Shown piece after piece: positions 1 through 8,405 of a DNA stretch of 45,256 nucleotides. A model generated the notes under the pieces. That model was not told where the DNA came from. It worked only from the letters and a program-made list of their open reading frames with translations, and did not search any database. Every line of letters starts with the position of its first letter. Position 1 is the stretch's first letter. The position numbers and the translations under genes are program-made. Source of the DNA: Bradyrhizobium sp. (GTDB lineage Bacteria > Pseudomonadota > Alphaproteobacteria > Rhizobiales > Xanthobacteraceae); contig NZ_JAUSLT010000170.1 in NCBI RefSeq assembly GCF_030646015.1, positions 1 to 45,256 on the forward strand, read 5' to 3'.

Positions 1-1
1 G

Positions 2-793
2 GCGATGCTGGAAGACATCGCGATCCTGACCGGCGGTCAGCTGATCTCGGATGACCTCGGCATAAAGCTGGAAAGCGTCACGATCGACATGCTCGGCCGC
101 GCCGGCAAGGTCGTGATCGACAAGGAAAACACCACCATCGTCAAAGGCGCCGGCAAGAAGAGGGACATCGAAGCCCGCGTCAACCAGATCAAGGCACAGA
201 TCGAGGAGACCACCTCGGATTACGACCGCGAGAAGCTGCAGGAGCGTCTTGCAAAACTCGCCGGCGGTGTCGCGGTGATCCGCGTCGGCGGCGCCACCGA
301 GATCGAGGTCAAGGAGAAGAAGGATCGCGTCGAGGACGCCCTCAACGCGACCCGTGCGGCGGTGCAGGAAGGCATCGTGCCGGGCGGCGGCGTGGCGCTG
401 CTGCGCGCCAAGAAGGCCGTCGGCCGTATCCACAACGACAATTCCGACGTCCAGGCCGGTATCAATATCGTGCTGAAGGCGCTGGAAGCTCCGGTCCGCC
501 AGATCGCCGAGAACGCCGGCGTCGAAGGCTCGATCGTGGTCGGCAAGATCCTCGAAAACAAGTCGGAGACGTTCGGCTTCGATGCGCAGAACGAGGAATA
601 TGTCGACATGGTCGCCAAGGGCATCATCGACCCGGCCAAGGTGGTGCGCACCGCGCTGCAGGACGCTGCCTCCGTGGCCGCGCTGCTGGTGACGACGGAA
701 GCCATGGTCGCCGAACTGCCGAAGGAGCCGGCGCCGCCGATGCCAGGCGGCGGTGGTGGCGGCATGGGCGGCATGGGCGGCATGGGCTTCTAA
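2..793 (+). CDS. groL: Chaperonin GroEL, C-terminal half (5' end cut by window)
   Basis: Cytosolic 60-kDa chaperonin that folds proteins inside a double ring with GroES, driven by ATP. Only about the last 264 codons are present; the reading frame is open to the window edge, so the first in-frame ATG at 5 is internal and not the start. Recognisable segments are MLEDIAILTGGQ (apical domain), the VEDALNATRAA stretch whose Asp corresponds to the ATPase Asp398 of E. coli GroEL, IVPGGGVALL, and the Gly/Met-rich tail ending GGMGGMGGMGF. The tail is typical of canonical, housekeeping-type GroEL. A strong terminator follows within 40 bases, so nothing downstream is co-transcribed. groES would be expected upstream, outside the window. 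Rhizobia often carry several groEL copies; which one this is cannot be told here. Confidence 0.98.
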   Translation, partial: AMLEDIAILTGGQLISDDLGIKLESVTIDMLGRAGKVVIDKENTTIVKGAGKKRDIEARVNQIKAQIEETTSDYDREKLQERLAKLAGGVAVIRVGGATEIEVKEKKDRVEDALNATRAAVQEGIVPGGGVALLRAKKAVGRIHNDNSDVQAGINIVLKALEAPVRQIAENAGVEGSIVVGKILENKSETFGFDAQNEEYVDMVAKGIIDPAKVVRTALQDAASVAALLVTTEAMVAELPKEPAPPMPGGGGGGMGGMGGMGF

Positions 794-825
794 GGCCCGC
801 CTGCTACCGACCGGACCGATCGACG

Positions 826-854
826 AAGGCCGCCTCCGGGCGGCCTTCTTTTTT
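826..854 (+). terminator. Rho-independent terminator after groL
   Basis: A perfect 9-bp stem (AAGGCCGCC at 826-834 with GGCGGCCTT at 839-847) around a TCCG loop is followed directly by CTTTTTT. It sits 33 bases after the groL stop codon and is oriented for the plus strand. Confidence 0.93.
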
Positions 855-907
855 GGCAAAAAAGCTCTACGGTAACGCCCGATTCTGGATCCTCGGGGAA
901 CGTTCAA

Positions 908-2104
908 ATGCGCGCGCTTCTATTCTGCCTGGCCGGTCTGATGACAGCTGCGCCGGATTTCACCTTGGCTCAAACGAAGCCCCCGACCAAGGCCGCGCCG
1001 GGTGCCAGCGAGATCAGATATTTCACGGCGATCGATGGCTTGATGGACGGCCAGGCCGATGTCGTTCTGAAGGAAACCCGCCAGGGCAAGACCGTCACCG
1101 CGGCGGTGCTCGACGTCTGCTATCCCGCCGAGAAGGGAAGCGACCGCAAGGACCGCTTCGTCGCCACCCTCGCGGTCAACGGCCAGACCCTGACCGGCAC
1201 GACCCAGAGCCTCGGCGACAAGCAACCGGTCACGGTCCGGCTGGTGCGCAAGCCGACCGGCGACAGTTTTGAGTTCCGCGGGCAGATCAGCGTCGGCACG
1301 GCCGTGACGGAAGTGACTTCGACAGATAATTCCGATCTCAGCGAAAAGGAATTCCAGGAGAACCAGACCACCGACGACGGCATCACGGAGAGCCCGAAGG
1401 ATTTCACCGAAGTGTCGCCGGAATCGATTGGCGTGCGGGTCAAGCTGGACGCCGCGCTGGACTTCCTGAAAAGTCTGAAGGGACAGGATCTCGAGGTTTC
1501 CCTCAGCAGCCTCAGCGTCTCCTGCGACGCGATGCGCGCCGGCCAGCAGACCATCAACATCAATATCGATCCGGAGCGATCGGCGGCCCTGATTGCGAAA
1601 GCCAAATCGTCGCCCGGCGTGGTCGCCGCTGGCTGGACCTCAGGCCTCGTGGAAATGGATCGCACCATCCGTTTCGCCGCCGCCGACTGGCGCGATGGCG
1701 ACAAGCTCAATCGGGAAAAGCTGGCGGCGACGATTTCCGGCGTGCTGGCCAGGACGCTGGCGGCGAAGAATTCGGCGTCGGCCTGGGACGCCAATACCGG
1801 CAAGCTGAAGATCACCCTGAAGCGGCCGAGCCAGATCTTCCCGGCACTCGGCCTCACCGAGACCGTCGAAGTGATCGCGATGGTGTCGCCGGACAAGCCC
1901 GGCGCGACCGACCGGCTGATGCTGTGGATCGGCAGCCCCGCCATTTCGACGGCGGACGAAACCTCGGGCCCCAAGCTCAACCTGGCGGAGGAGTCCAGCC
2001 TCGACGAGGAAGGCGAGCTGAAGGACGACAATGGCTCGGTCGATGCGCTGGCCAGGGAGTTCAAGGGCCAGCGCTGGGACGGCGACAAGAACGCCTGGAA
2101 ATAG
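908..2104 (+). CDS. Secreted protein of unknown function
   Basis: I do not recognise a family. The 398-residue product starts with a typical Sec signal peptide: a short basic start, a hydrophobic stretch to about residue 20 and a likely cut after LAQ (residue 22), so it should be periplasmic or outer-membrane associated. The mature part is rich in charged residues (an acidic patch near residues 135-165 and another near 350-375) and has no further obvious membrane segment, so it looks like a soluble multi-domain protein. A GGGGA ribosome-binding site lies 8-9 bases before the ATG. It stands alone between the groL terminator and the next gene; codon use resembles the neighbours, so there is no sign of recent transfer. 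Confidence 0.85.
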   Translation: MRALLFCLAGLMTAAPDFTLAQTKPPTKAAPGASEIRYFTAIDGLMDGQADVVLKETRQGKTVTAAVLDVCYPAEKGSDRKDRFVATLAVNGQTLTGTTQSLGDKQPVTVRLVRKPTGDSFEFRGQISVGTAVTEVTSTDNSDLSEKEFQENQTTDDGITESPKDFTEVSPESIGVRVKLDAALDFLKSLKGQDLEVSLSSLSVSCDAMRAGQQTININIDPERSAALIAKAKSSPGVVAAGWTSGLVEMDRTIRFAAADWRDGDKLNREKLAATISGVLARTLAAKNSASAWDANTGKLKITLKRPSQIFPALGLTETVEVIAMVSPDKPGATDRLMLWIGSPAISTADETSGPKLNLAEESSLDEEGELKDDNGSVDALAREFKGQRWDGDKNAWK

Positions 2105-2229
2105 AACGGTTCTCGCGGATCCACCGGGAGCTTCGCAAACGCACCCTGTCCATGCATTCGTGCATTTGACATGCCGCCTCCCAGCGGCAAAGAACGGTAC
2201 ATATCCGCACGAGAAGCTTCAGGGAATTG

Positions 2230-3741
2230 ATGGCGCGCTGTGACGTAGTGGTGATCGGCGCCGGCCTCGGAGGCTTGACGGCCGGTGCGATCCTGGCGCG
2301 CGCCGGACGCAAGGTGCTGGTCATCGAGCGCAGCAACTCGGTCGGGGGCGCCGCGTCGAGCTACAAATCCGGCGACCTGTTCATCGAAGGCTCGCTGCAG
2401 GAAACCAGCGACCCGCATCATGTCAGTGACCCCAAGCATGACGCGCTGAGCCGCGCGAACGTGCTCGACGCGGTGAAGTGGATTCCGGCAGGTTCGTTGT
2501 ACGAGGCGCGCGGCGGCCCGCTCGAGGCGCCGTTCGTGATGCCGGACAATTTCGACGCGGCCAGGCGCGCGCTGTCGGAGCGTTTTCCGCGGGCCCGCGC
2601 CGGGATCCATCAATTGCTCGACGAGATGGCGGCCATCGCATCGGCCGCGGGCTCGCTTGCGCAGGACGGCCAAGACAGCTCAACCTTGATGAATTCGCCG
2701 GATTGGACGCTGTCGCTGTCGCAAAAGCTCGATGCCGTGTTCGGCGACGACGAAGCCGTCAAATGCGCGCTTGCCGCCAACCTTTCGTATTTTCACGACG
2801 ACCCGGCGACGCTGTGGTGGATCCATTTCGCGATGGCGCAGGGCAGCTATCTGCGGAGCGGCGGACGTTTCGTGCAAGGCGGATCGCAGCGGCTGTCGAG
2901 CGCGCTGGCCCGCGCCATCCGCGCCGCCGGCGGCGAGGTGCTGCTGCGCCGCGTCGCGACCGGCATTGCGCTCGACGCGCAAGGCGCTGCCTGCGCCGTC
3001 ACGCACACCGCCAAGGACGGCAGCGACAGCCAGACCGTGGAATGCGCCCGCGTGATCGGCAACGCCGCGCCCGGCGCGCTCGTAGCCTTGATGCCACAAG
3101 CGGCCGCCGACCGGCTGCAGGCAAGTTACGCCAACCACGCGCCATCGATTTCGCTGTTCGCCATGACGCTCGGCCTTAACAAGCCGCCGCGCGAATTCGG
3201 CGTATCGGCCTATTCCACGCAATTGCTGCCACGCCAGCTGCGGCGGCTGTCCGACTTTCCGCAAGGCGCAAGGCTGATGGCCGGTGAACCCGGGGAGCGA
3301 ATGCCGCCGATGTCGCTGGTCGATTTCGCCGCGATCGATTCCGGGATCCCCTCGCCGCCTCATGTGCTGTCGGTCTACGGACCCGATTTGCTGTCGAACT
3401 GGGACCCTTCGGACATGGACGCCTACCGCGCAAAGCGCGGGCGCTGGCAGGACGCCATCGTCCGCTATCTGGATTCGCTTTATCCCGGCCTTAGCCAGGC
3501 CGTGGTGGCGTCGTCGTTCAACACCGCCTTGTCGGTCAGGCAGTATCTCAATGCGCCTGATGGCGCGGTCTATGGCTTTGCGCCGATACCGCCGCGATCG
3601 ATCGGGCAGGTCGTGGACCGCTCGCCGCGCACGGCGGTAGCGGGTCTCTATCTGGCGTCAGCCTATGCCGGCTTCGGCGGCTACAGCGGCGTGGTGCAGG
3701 CTGGCGGCGCCTGCGCCGACATGATCCTGCTCGAGGATTAG
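2230..3741 (+). CDS. CrtI/phytoene dehydrogenase-like FAD oxidoreductase
   Basis: A 503-residue flavin-dependent amine-oxidase/phytoene-desaturase-type enzyme. Residues 5-34 form a dinucleotide-binding Rossmann fold (VVVIGAGLGGLTAG, then the acidic end of strand 2 at VLVIER) followed by the SVGGAASS motif usual in this superfamily. The C-terminal GLYLASAYAGFGGYSG segment is the second FAD contact. The substrate is unknown: no carotenoid genes lie nearby, and many proteobacterial members of this group act on other lipids or are uncharacterised. An in-frame TTG lies one codon upstream at 2227, but the AGGGA at 2221-2225 is too close to it, so the ATG at 2230 is preferred. The gene converges on the next one with 8 bases between the stops. 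Confidence 0.88.
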   Translation: MARCDVVVIGAGLGGLTAGAILARAGRKVLVIERSNSVGGAASSYKSGDLFIEGSLQETSDPHHVSDPKHDALSRANVLDAVKWIPAGSLYEARGGPLEAPFVMPDNFDAARRALSERFPRARAGIHQLLDEMAAIASAAGSLAQDGQDSSTLMNSPDWTLSLSQKLDAVFGDDEAVKCALAANLSYFHDDPATLWWIHFAMAQGSYLRSGGRFVQGGSQRLSSALARAIRAAGGEVLLRRVATGIALDAQGAACAVTHTAKDGSDSQTVECARVIGNAAPGALVALMPQAAADRLQASYANHAPSISLFAMTLGLNKPPREFGVSAYSTQLLPRQLRRLSDFPQGARLMAGEPGERMPPMSLVDFAAIDSGIPSPPHVLSVYGPDLLSNWDPSDMDAYRAKRGRWQDAIVRYLDSLYPGLSQAVVASSFNTALSVRQYLNAPDGAVYGFAPIPPRSIGQVVDRSPRTAVAGLYLASAYAGFGGYSGVVQAGGACADMILLED

Positions 3742-3749
3742 TAGGGACC

Positions 3750-4169
3750 TCAGTTCGTATTGATGCGAAAGCGCAGCGTCTTCGGTCCGACCAGCGAGAC
3801 AAAATCGCCCTGCCGCTTCCAGGTCGCGGCCTCGCTCAGGGCGGCGACCAGTTCATCGTCGGCCTGCGCCCGCGCCGGCGGACAGGCGCGGTCCTGCAGC
3901 GGCCCGGCGACGAAAATCACCGTGTTGCCTGCCACCGAGAACTGGCCCTTGCCGCCCTTGCACCACAGTTCGAGGATCACCTCGCCGGCATCGCCGATCT
4001 CCAGCGACGGAATCCGCTTCGACCCGGGCTGACGCGCCACATCCAGCGTCATCTCGAGCCCGAACGGAAAACCGTCATCGGCGCGAGCCGGGCCGGGATT
4101 GAAGGCCGCCGCGACCAAGACCAGAACCAATGCAACGGTCCGCGTCAAAAACCCAGACACTGAAATCAT
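3750..4169 (-). CDS. Secreted META/HslJ-like domain protein
   Basis: A 139-residue exported protein. The signal peptide covers about residues 1-30 (hydrophobic LVLVLVAAAF, likely cut after ARA). The rest resembles the META/HslJ fold, small beta-rich domains found in heat-shock or stress-related secreted proteins: the segment with GKGQFSVAGNTV, two cysteines (KGGK-preceding Cys and the DRACPPA Cys), a helix LVAALSEAATW and a final beta strand LVGPKTLRFR. The molecular role of this domain is not established. The start is supported by GAGAGG four bases before the ATG. The assignment to META is from pattern memory and would be confirmed by a profile search. Confidence 0.75.
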   Translation of the reverse strand: MISVSGFLTRTVALVLVLVAAAFNPGPARADDGFPFGLEMTLDVARQPGSKRIPSLEIGDAGEVILELWCKGGKGQFSVAGNTVIFVAGPLQDRACPPARAQADDELVAALSEAATWKRQGDFVSLVGPKTLRFRINTN

Positions 4170-4437
4170 AAGGCCTCTCGAAATGTCACCGCACGCAAAA
4201 CCAGCGCCGTTCTAATGAATGCGCGCGACATTGGCCAGATCGCTCGCCCATCGGCGCATCAACGCCCCAATCAAGATCCGCTCACAACCTCGCGAAGTCC
4301 GAGCACCATCCGCCCCCTCGCCGCGGCACCCATGCTAGGGTTGACCACGACAGGCAGGAACATGAGACTTTAGTCTAATAAAACGCGGTCCCCGCCGTTT
4401 CTCAGGCCTTCAGGGCCATTCCCCGGAGACGTTAATC

Positions 4438-6186
4438 TTGAAAAATATCGGCTCAACGCTCGTGACCGTGTGGCGGATCGCCGCTCCCTATTTCCGCTCC
4501 GAAGACAAGTGGGCCGGCCGCGCGCTGCTGGCGGCGGTGATCGCCGCCGAGCTTGCCATCGTCGGCATCACGGTCCTGCTCAATCAGTGGAATAGCCGGT
4601 TCTACAACGCGCTGCAGGAGCGAAACTGGGACACCTTCGTGACCGAGATCACCTATTTCTGCGTACTCGCCGCCATCTACACGGTGATCGCGGTCTACCA
4701 GCTCTATCTCAATCAATGGCTGCAGATCCGCTGGCGGCAGTGGATGACCAAGCACTATCTCGGCGAATGGCTGGATCAGGCCAACCATTACCGGATGCAG
4801 CTTCAGGGCGACGCCGCCGACAACCCCGACCAGCGCATGACCGACGACGTCAAGCTGTTCGTCGAACGGACGCTCAACATCGGCGTCGGCCTGCTGAGCT
4901 CGATCGTCACGCTGGCTTCCTTTGTCGTCATCCTGTGGGGACTTTCCAATGCCGCGCCGCTGCACCTGTTCGGACGGGATTTTGCGATTCCCGGGTACCT
5001 GGTCTGGGGCGCGCTGATCTATGCGGTGCTCGGCACCGTGCTGACCCATCTGATCGGGTGGCCGCTGGTCGGGATCGATTTCCGGCAACAGCAATACGAG
5101 GCGGATTTTCGCTTCAACCTGGTGCGGGTCAGGGAAAATTCCGAGCAAATCGCGCTGCTGCACGGGGACGAAGCCGAGCGTGAGCGCCTGCTGGTCCGCT
5201 TCGGACGCGTTGTCGAGAACTGGCTCGCCATCATGTCCCGCACCAAGAAGCTGACGGCGTTCACCGCCAGCTATTCGCAGGCTTCGGTGATATTCCCCTA
5301 CATCCTGGTCGCGCCGGCCTACTTCGCGGAAAAAATCCAGCTCGGCGGCATGATGCAGACCGCATCGGCTTTTTCCAGCGTTCAGGGCGCGCTGTCGTTC
5401 TTCATCAGCATCTATCGCCAGTTGGCTGAGTGGCAGGCGGTGGTGAACCGGCTCGACGGATTTGAGGCGGGGATATCCGCGGCAAGGCAACTTGCCACCC
5501 GCAACGAGAGGATTCATGTCGTCCAGGCGGCCGGCGACGGCGCCATCGACCTCAAGGGGCTGTCCGTGCAATTGCCGAACGGAAGGCCGCTGGTGAACGC
5601 GGACGGATTCAGTTTGCGCAAGGACGAGCGCACGCTGGTCACCGGTCCGTCCGGTTCGGGCAAGTCGACGCTGTTCCGGGCGATCGCGGGCATCTGGCCG
5701 TTCGGCGCGGGCTCCATCGCCATTCCGGCGAACGCGACCATGATGATGTTGCCGCAGCGGCCGTATTTCCCGGTCGGATCGCTGCACGCGGCGATCGAAT
5801 ATCCCGGCAAGGACGGGACCTTCCCGGCCGGTCAAATCCGCCAGGCGCTCGAAGCGGTGGGATTGCCGAAGCTGGCGCTGCAACTCGAGGAGCACGGTCA
5901 CTGGAACCGGATGCTCTCGCTCGGCGAGCAACAGCGCCTTGGGCTCGCACGCGCGCTGTTGCATGCGCCGCAGTACCTGTTCCTCGATGAAGCAACCGCT
6001 TCGCTCGATGAACCTTCCGAGGCGGCGCTGTATGGTCTGCTCCGGGAGAAACTGCCGGCCACCACCCTGGTTTCGATCGGCCATCGCTCGACGCTCGAGG
6101 CCTTCCACCAGCGCAATGTCGTGCTCGCCCGTGACGGCAATGAATTTACGCTGCAGGAAGGCGGCGCCAGCGCCAAGCCGTTATGA
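4438..6186 (+). CDS. Fused ABC exporter, YddA/SbmA-like (ABC_membrane_2 type)
   Basis: A 582-residue half-transporter with the permease and ATPase in one chain, expected to work as an inner-membrane homodimer. Residues 1-330 hold about six membrane segments and the NQWNSRFYNALQERNW and YLNQWLQIRWRQWMT stretches typical of the YddA/Rv1819c/SbmA-BacA permease group. The C-terminal ATPase has Walker A GPSGSGKSTL, a signature in the form LSLGEQQRLGLARALL and Walker B YLFLDEATAS followed by a switch His in GHRS. Relatives move vitamin B12 or peptides, or are uncharacterised; the substrate here is unknown. Translation starts at TTG: GGAG at 4425-4428 is correctly spaced and no in-frame ATG lies nearby. 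Upstream, the 12-base palindrome AGACTTTAGTCT (4365-4376) may be an operator. Confidence 0.92.
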   Translation: MKNIGSTLVTVWRIAAPYFRSEDKWAGRALLAAVIAAELAIVGITVLLNQWNSRFYNALQERNWDTFVTEITYFCVLAAIYTVIAVYQLYLNQWLQIRWRQWMTKHYLGEWLDQANHYRMQLQGDAADNPDQRMTDDVKLFVERTLNIGVGLLSSIVTLASFVVILWGLSNAAPLHLFGRDFAIPGYLVWGALIYAVLGTVLTHLIGWPLVGIDFRQQQYEADFRFNLVRVRENSEQIALLHGDEAERERLLVRFGRVVENWLAIMSRTKKLTAFTASYSQASVIFPYILVAPAYFAEKIQLGGMMQTASAFSSVQGALSFFISIYRQLAEWQAVVNRLDGFEAGISAARQLATRNERIHVVQAAGDGAIDLKGLSVQLPNGRPLVNADGFSLRKDERTLVTGPSGSGKSTLFRAIAGIWPFGAGSIAIPANATMMMLPQRPYFPVGSLHAAIEYPGKDGTFPAGQIRQALEAVGLPKLALQLEEHGHWNRMLSLGEQQRLGLARALLHAPQYLFLDEATASLDEPSEAALYGLLREKLPATTLVSIGHRSTLEAFHQRNVVLARDGNEFTLQEGGASAKPL

Positions 6187-6229
6187 CGACCGGCGCTGGC
6201 CGGTAATGCTGACGGCGGCGAGGCTTTCG

Positions 6230-6267
6230 CTCCCCTCCCGCTACGCGCCCTTGCGCGTTGCGGGGAG
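6230..6267. repeat. Short palindromic intergenic repeat
   Basis: CTCCCC (6230-6235) pairs with GGGGAG (6262-6267) around an inner GCGC-cctt-GCGC hairpin. The sequence resembles one half of the longer element at 15427-15563, so it is probably a truncated copy of the same dispersed family. It lies between the ends of the ABC exporter and the porin gene. Confidence 0.6.
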
Positions 6268-6341
6268 AAGAAAAAGCGCGCCTAATCGGCTGAGGTTGGG
6301 AGACGCTCAATCTTAGCCAAGCTCGCCTTCTTCAGCCCAAA

Positions 6342-6373
6342 CAAAAGGGGCGGCAGATCGCTCTGCCGCCCCT
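6342..6373 (-). terminator. Rho-independent terminator of the porin gene
   Basis: A 12-bp perfect stem (AGGGGCGGCAGA with TCTGCCGCCCCT) and a four-base loop. Read on the minus strand it is followed by TTTTGTTT. It begins about 22 bases after the porin stop codon. Confidence 0.92.
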
Positions 6374-6394
6374 CAAGATCTCGAAGAGAAGAAC

Positions 6395-7426
6395 TTACTT
6401 CAGGTTGGTCATCGCGGTCAGGTCAGCCGAGAGCTTGACGATGCCGGCCGCGCCGCACCAGCTGGAGCCGACGCCGGTTGGATTGATCGCCGTGATGGAG
6501 GTGCCGGAAGCTGCGGTGATGTTGCCGCGGGCTGCGAAATCGCTGGTGAAGGCGTTGCAATCACCCTTCGACAGGTCGGTGTCGGAGTAGCGAATATCCA
6601 GCGTGAACACCTTGTAGGTGAAGCCGACGCCGATGTTCCAGGTGTTGTAGTCGGCGTAGTTGATGCCGTTCGGGAACGGTCCCGCAAAGCCGGGATTGGT
6701 GAAGCCCGTGCCGTAGAACGAGTCAGAGGTTCCAAGCCACTGCCGGCCGAACTCGCCGGAGATGTACATGCCGAGGCCGCTCGAGCCGAAGGTGGAGCTG
6801 GGCGCCGTGAACTTGCCGGTGATCGACGCGTAGTTGCCCCAGGCACCCGACCCTAGGAAGCTCGGGGTGTAGTACTCGGTGGCGCCGATCGTGAACATGT
6901 CGTTCACGGTGTAGTTCACCTTGGCGTAGGCTTCGAAGAAGCTCAGGTTCTTCTTGATGACGTTGCCGTTGAACAGGAAGTTGGTCTGGCACTCGTTGCT
7001 GAGCGGAACGCCGGCCGTGTCGGTGGCGGCGCCGTAGTGGCAGGTGCCGCCGGGATACAGGTAACCCCAGACACCGAAGTCGAAGGCGAAGGCGCCGAAG
7101 GTCGGGCGGATACCGCCGTAGATGTCGATTTCAGCGGCGGCGCGGTTCGGGAAGGAGATGCTGGCGCCGGCGAGGCCGACGTAGAGCTGCAAATCCTTGG
7201 TGACGTTGTAGCGCGGCTCGAAGTAGGCCGAGACCGAGGGCTTGTGGTTGGACTGGGTGATGCCGCGGAAGATGTAGTCGCTGGCGATCGAGCTACCGAA
7301 GGCGATATCCCAGGGATCGAATGCCACCGGCGGCGGCGCCTTGACGGCCTTGACCCGCAAATCTGCCGCAAGAGCCGAACCCGATACCATTGCCAGCGCC
7401 GTTGCTAACAAAACGATCTTCTTCAT
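6395..7426 (-). CDS. TorF-type putative outer-membrane porin
   Basis: A 343-residue protein with a Sec signal peptide (MKKIVLLATALAMVSGSALA, cut before ADLRV). The mature part has features of the TorF/Gcw_chp family of putative beta-barrel porins: the opening FGSSIASDYIFRGITQS, alternating aromatic strands, and repeated YNVGVGF/Y-type strand ends such as YNTWNIGVGFTYKVFTLDIRY split over two strands. Four cysteines (CHYGAATD, NEC, DCNAF, SWC) could form two disulfides in loops. The frame stays open upstream to 7564, but the ATG at 7426 is chosen because it opens the signal peptide and has GGGGAT seven bases before it. It is probably strongly expressed, given its own good terminator. The transported solute is unknown. 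Confidence 0.9.
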   Translation of the reverse strand: MKKIVLLATALAMVSGSALAADLRVKAVKAPPPVAFDPWDIAFGSSIASDYIFRGITQSNHKPSVSAYFEPRYNVTKDLQLYVGLAGASISFPNRAAAEIDIYGGIRPTFGAFAFDFGVWGYLYPGGTCHYGAATDTAGVPLSNECQTNFLFNGNVIKKNLSFFEAYAKVNYTVNDMFTIGATEYYTPSFLGSGAWGNYASITGKFTAPSSTFGSSGLGMYISGEFGRQWLGTSDSFYGTGFTNPGFAGPFPNGINYADYNTWNIGVGFTYKVFTLDIRYSDTDLSKGDCNAFTSDFAARGNITAASGTSITAINPTGVGSSWCGAAGIVKLSADLTAMTNLK

Positions 7427-7795
7427 GACGATCCCCATCACCTTTAAAACAGTCCAGTTCCGGGGCCCCCCAGGGACTAGCGGTAACCGACTGTAACCAA
7501 ATTCCTTAACCTGACTGCAATCTGGTACGCCCCACCGGTTGCGTGAAGCAAAAAAGACAAGCATCTGCCGCCTTTTTGGGCGTTCGCGCGTTTTCAGGAA
7601 ATGTTGTCGACGGGTGTTGCATTAAGACAACATTTTGGCGGTTCTTTGCGGCTTCCAGTGTCGGCTGAAGTGCATAGGCAGGCCGGTTGGCGCCCGCAAA
7701 ACTACGGAGCGCCCGCACCAATCGAGGCGCCGGCGAATCGGAGGGAACCTGCACCGCCCCGCACCCGTCCCGCGCCGGACAATAGAATCGCAGCG
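7427..7795. other. Non-coding stretch upstream of the porin gene
   Basis: About 370 bases with no convincing gene. It carries the leader and presumably the promoter of the porin gene; I could not fix a -35/-10 pair with confidence. A plus-strand open frame at 7601-7825 has no ribosome-binding site and unusual composition and is not accepted. The sequence is less GC-rich near 7540-7640 (runs such as GCAAAAAAGACAAG), as expected for a control region. Confidence 0.5.
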
Positions 7796-7823
7796 AAAAG
7801 GCCGCAGCGAATGCTGCGGCCTT
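7796..7823 (-). terminator. Rho-independent terminator of the H1-like gene
   Basis: An 11-bp perfect stem, AAGGCCGCAGC (7798-7808) with GCTGCGGCCTT (7813-7823), and a four-base loop. On the minus strand the stem runs into TTTTC. It lies 25 bases past the stop codon of the H1-like gene. Confidence 0.88.
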
Positions 7824-7848
7824 GAAACGTCATTCGCTGTTTGCGCCC

Positions 7849-8328
7849 TTACTCGATACGCGTGTCGTCATCTGCGCTGGAAGGCGACTGCTCCCAGGAC
7901 GGCGCCGGGCTGGAAGCCGCAGGACTCGGAGACGCCCAGCTCTGAGCCGCGGGTTCAGGCGCGGGAGCCGGGGTCGGCGCAACCATCGGCTCCGCGGCCG
8001 GCTTGGGCTTGGGCGCGGCACGTTTGCGCGGGGCAGGTTTGGGAGCTGCGGGCGCGGAAGCCGCGGGCTTGGCGGCCGCCTTCCTGGCCGGGCTCTTTTT
8101 GGCGCTGGCCTTCTTCGCCGATTTCTTGGCAGATTTCTTGGCGGACTTTTTCGGTGCCGATTTCTTTGCCGACTTCTTGGCAGCTTTCTTCGCGGACTTC
8201 TTGGCCTTCTTTGCCGACTTCTTCGAAGATTTCTTGGCGGTTTTCTTGGCGGTTTTCTTCTTCGCCGCTACGGCCTTTTTGGCTTTCTTAGCCTTCTTGC
8301 CCTTCTTGCTCTTCTTCCCTTTAGCCAT
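7849..8328 (-). CDS. Histone H1-like Lys/Ala-rich DNA-binding protein
   Basis: A 159-residue, extremely basic protein, expected to coat or compact DNA in the nucleoid. After MAKGKKSKKG, residues up to about 85 are almost only Lys, Ala and Ser in repeated AAKKSAKKSAKK-like units; residues 85-120 change to Ala/Pro/Lys (AAPKPKPAAEP), and the last 40 are Pro/Ser/Ala with an acidic end (ADDDTRIE). This matches bacterial H1-like proteins of low complexity that resemble the tail of eukaryotic H1. A perfect AGGAGG seven bases before the ATG fixes the start although the frame is open further upstream. The DNA is internally repetitive, so copy number of the KKSAKK units may vary between strains. Its exact function is not known. 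Confidence 0.85.
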   Translation of the reverse strand: MAKGKKSKKGKKAKKAKKAVAAKKKTAKKTAKKSSKKSAKKAKKSAKKAAKKSAKKSAPKKSAKKSAKKSAKKASAKKSPARKAAAKPAASAPAAPKPAPRKRAAPKPKPAAEPMVAPTPAPAPEPAAQSWASPSPAASSPAPSWEQSPSSADDDTRIE

Positions 8329-8405
8329 CGTGAACCTCCTGTTGCCGCCGATCAAATGTCTATCCGGCGTTTCAAGCCGTCCGCTTCCGCACGGGGCCAA
8401 ACGAT

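Noticed and set aside
1120..2673. A 517-codon minus-strand open frame.
   Set aside because: It overlaps two supported plus-strand genes and has no homology-like motifs.
4453..6108. A 551-codon minus-strand open frame opposite the ABC exporter.
   Set aside because: It lies wholly inside a gene with intact Walker motifs; it reads as the shadow of high-GC codon use.
7601..7825. A 74-codon plus-strand frame upstream of the porin.
   Set aside because: No ribosome-binding site; it runs into the terminator of the H1-like gene and has odd composition.
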